Shown here one piece after another: positions 48,723 to 49,725 of a stretch of DNA of 49,725 nt. The DNA lies in the NCBI RefSeq assembly GCF_034932145.1, contig NZ_JAYGHV010000004.1, positions 1 through 49,725 of the forward strand. The letters run 5' to 3'. Both the position numbers and the translations under genes were made by a program. The stretch's first letter is position 1. Each line of letters begins with the position of its first letter. The notes beneath the pieces were generated by a model that did not search any database, was not told where the DNA came from, and was given only the letters and a program-made list of their open reading frames with translations. The DNA is from CCY15215 sp034932145 (GTDB lineage Bacteria; Cyanobacteriota; Cyanobacteriia; Cyanobacteriales; Spirulinaceae).

Positions 48723-49538
48723 ATGGGCATTCGTTTATTAGTCTTAGATGTTGATGGTACGATCGCGGGGACATCCAATCAAGTCTCCGAAGTGGTCAAA
48801 AGGGCGATCGCCGAAGTTCAAAACCGGGGCATTCAAGTGGCGATCGCGACGGGACGAATGTATCGATCGGCGTTACGCTTTCACCAGGCGATCGGCTCAC
48901 AATTGCCTATTATTGCCTATAACGGAGCCTGGATTCAAAATCCCATCACCGGAGAAATTCTGCGTCATAGCCCCCTCTCTCTCCAATCTGCGAGGGAATT
49001 ATTAGATTATTACGAACAACCCCAATGGCGCGATCGCGTTGATATTCATTGTTATTGGGACGATTGCCTCTACGTGCGAGAATCTACCCAATATACTCGC
49101 GAGTATATCGCTCGTTCGGGTATTCAGGCAAATGTTACACAAGATTTGCGAACTTTACTGATCGATCCTCCCACTAAAATTTTGGCTTTAAGTCCAGATG
49201 TGGATGCAATTCAAGAGATGATGGCGATACTCAAAGATCGTTATTCACCCTCAGAATTATATTTAACCAAATCTTCACCTTATTTTTTAGAAGCGACTTA
49301 TCCCGGTGTGAATAAAGCCACCGCATTGCATTTTTTAACAACCGAAATTCTCGGTTATGCTGCTGAGAATGTGATGGCGATCGGCGATAATTATAACGAT
49401 CTGGAAATGCTTGAATATGCTGGGTTAGGTATTGCAATGGGAGATGCACCCCCCGATGTACAAAAAATAGCTAAATGGGTTGCTCCTTCTGTTGATGAAG
49501 ATGGTGTTGCAGAGGCGATCGCTAAATTTTTACTTTAG
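48723..49538 (+). CDS. Cof-type HAD-IIB phosphatase
   Basis: A 271-residue soluble phosphatase. Motif I is LLVLDVDGTIAG, motif II the Thr of VAIATGRMYRS, and motif IV is MAIGDNYNDLEMLEYAGLGIAMGDAP. A C2B cap lies between about 85 and 190. The motif III Lys is in LEATYPGVNKATAL. Cof/YidA proteins dephosphorylate sugar phosphates, FMN or pyridoxal phosphate; the substrate is not set by these motifs. It diverges from the Uma2 gene across 58 bp. Confidence 0.93.
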   Translation: MGIRLLVLDVDGTIAGTSNQVSEVVKRAIAEVQNRGIQVAIATGRMYRSALRFHQAIGSQLPIIAYNGAWIQNPITGEILRHSPLSLQSARELLDYYEQPQWRDRVDIHCYWDDCLYVRESTQYTREYIARSGIQANVTQDLRTLLIDPPTKILALSPDVDAIQEMMAILKDRYSPSELYLTKSSPYFLEATYPGVNKATALHFLTTEILGYAAENVMAIGDNYNDLEMLEYAGLGIAMGDAPPDVQKIAKWVAPSVDEDGVAEAIAKFLL

Positions 49539-49574
49539 TTCTTTCTCAAGAAAAAAAGTAGTTCTAAAGTAATC

Positions 49575-49725
49575 TTACTGCGAATTTTCAATTGCTTGAA
49601 TGTAAGCTAAACTCTGATGATAGCTAACTATATTTCCTTGAACAGAAAACAGTTCGGCAGCTTTTTGTAAATCGGCAATTGCCTGTTCCTTTTCTTCCAT
49701 GCGAGCGTAAACAACACCGCGATCG
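49575..49725 (-). CDS. TPR-repeat protein, C-terminal fragment (truncated by window edge)
   Basis: The minus strand is open from the window end to a TAA at 49575-49577. It encodes about 49 residues: a TPR unit (RMEEKEQAIADLQKAAELFS) preceded by GVVYA and followed by a shorter helix (VSYHQSLAYIQAIENSQ). HIP1 at the edge fits coding sequence of this genome. The rest lies outside the window. Confidence 0.7.
   Translation of the reverse strand, partial: DRGVVYARMEEKEQAIADLQKAAELFSVQGNIVSYHQSLAYIQAIENSQ

Overview
The window looks like chromosomal DNA of a cyanobacterium. The octamer GCGATCGC (HIP1) recurs through nearly every gene. There is a zeta-carotene desaturase, and many families largely confined to cyanobacteria are present (DUF3685, DUF4079, DUF3727, DUF928, a PATAN-type response regulator, CHASE2 cyclase). 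No rRNA, tRNA, insertion sequence or CRISPR array was recognised. Species cannot be named from the sequence.

Layout. Positions 1-1776 (minus) hold a carotenoid gene (zds) and a partial SRPBCC gene. Positions 1918-7036 (minus) form a contractile-injection-system (CIS) tail operon: sheath, four short tube proteins arranged as a duplicated A-B-A-B set, a longer tube-like protein and a tail-assembly protein. The locus has no baseplate, spike, tape-measure, ATPase, capsid or terminase gene, so it is a split CIS locus and not a prophage. Cyanobacterial CIS anchored to thylakoids are known from Anabaena; whether this one is of that type cannot be read from these genes. Positions 7324-9382 (plus) are a two-gene restriction-modification module (m5C methyltransferase and a putative Bpu10I-like nuclease). 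It is AT-rich and lacks HIP1, so it was probably acquired horizontally.

Positions 9461-22744 are mostly metabolism and housekeeping: pyroglutamyl peptidase, alanine dehydrogenase, a DUF3685 receiver protein, a family-5 solute-binding protein, LarB, DUF4079, ComEC, an NfeD/stomatin pair, a Zur-like Fur protein, PurS and three conserved unknowns, one with a TIR-like signature. Positions 23144-38398 carry a PatA-like regulator, ferredoxin, an IMPase-family phosphatase, a J-domain/TPR protein, HisZ with a glutaredoxin-like protein, two zinc-ribbon proteins, 2-Cys peroxiredoxin, NadC with an HD-GYP regulator, an MnmC-like methyltransferase, and an envelope run (LytR-CpsA-Psr protein, DUF3727, MltG, YqeG).

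Positions 38599-49725 are rich in signalling: a receiver-PAS-GGDEF diguanylate cyclase, a Ser/Thr kinase broken by one in-frame stop codon, and a DUF928-CHASE2 nucleotide cyclase pair whose purine-selecting residues resemble a guanylyl cyclase. They are followed by a metallo-beta-lactamase-fold protein, a CDF-fold protein with a degraded metal site, an overlapping DUF433/DUF5615/Uma2 trio, a Cof-type HAD phosphatase and the end of a TPR gene.

Short 7-8 bp tandem arrays (TTGCCTG, CAACTAT/TTGATAG, CCTACTC) sit in many gene seams, several directly against stop codons. The observations most worth a second look are the duplicated heterogeneous tube set, the kinase nonsense codon, the foreign restriction island with palindromes in its shared promoter region, the cyclase specificity residues, the degenerate CDF protein and the TIR-like unknown.
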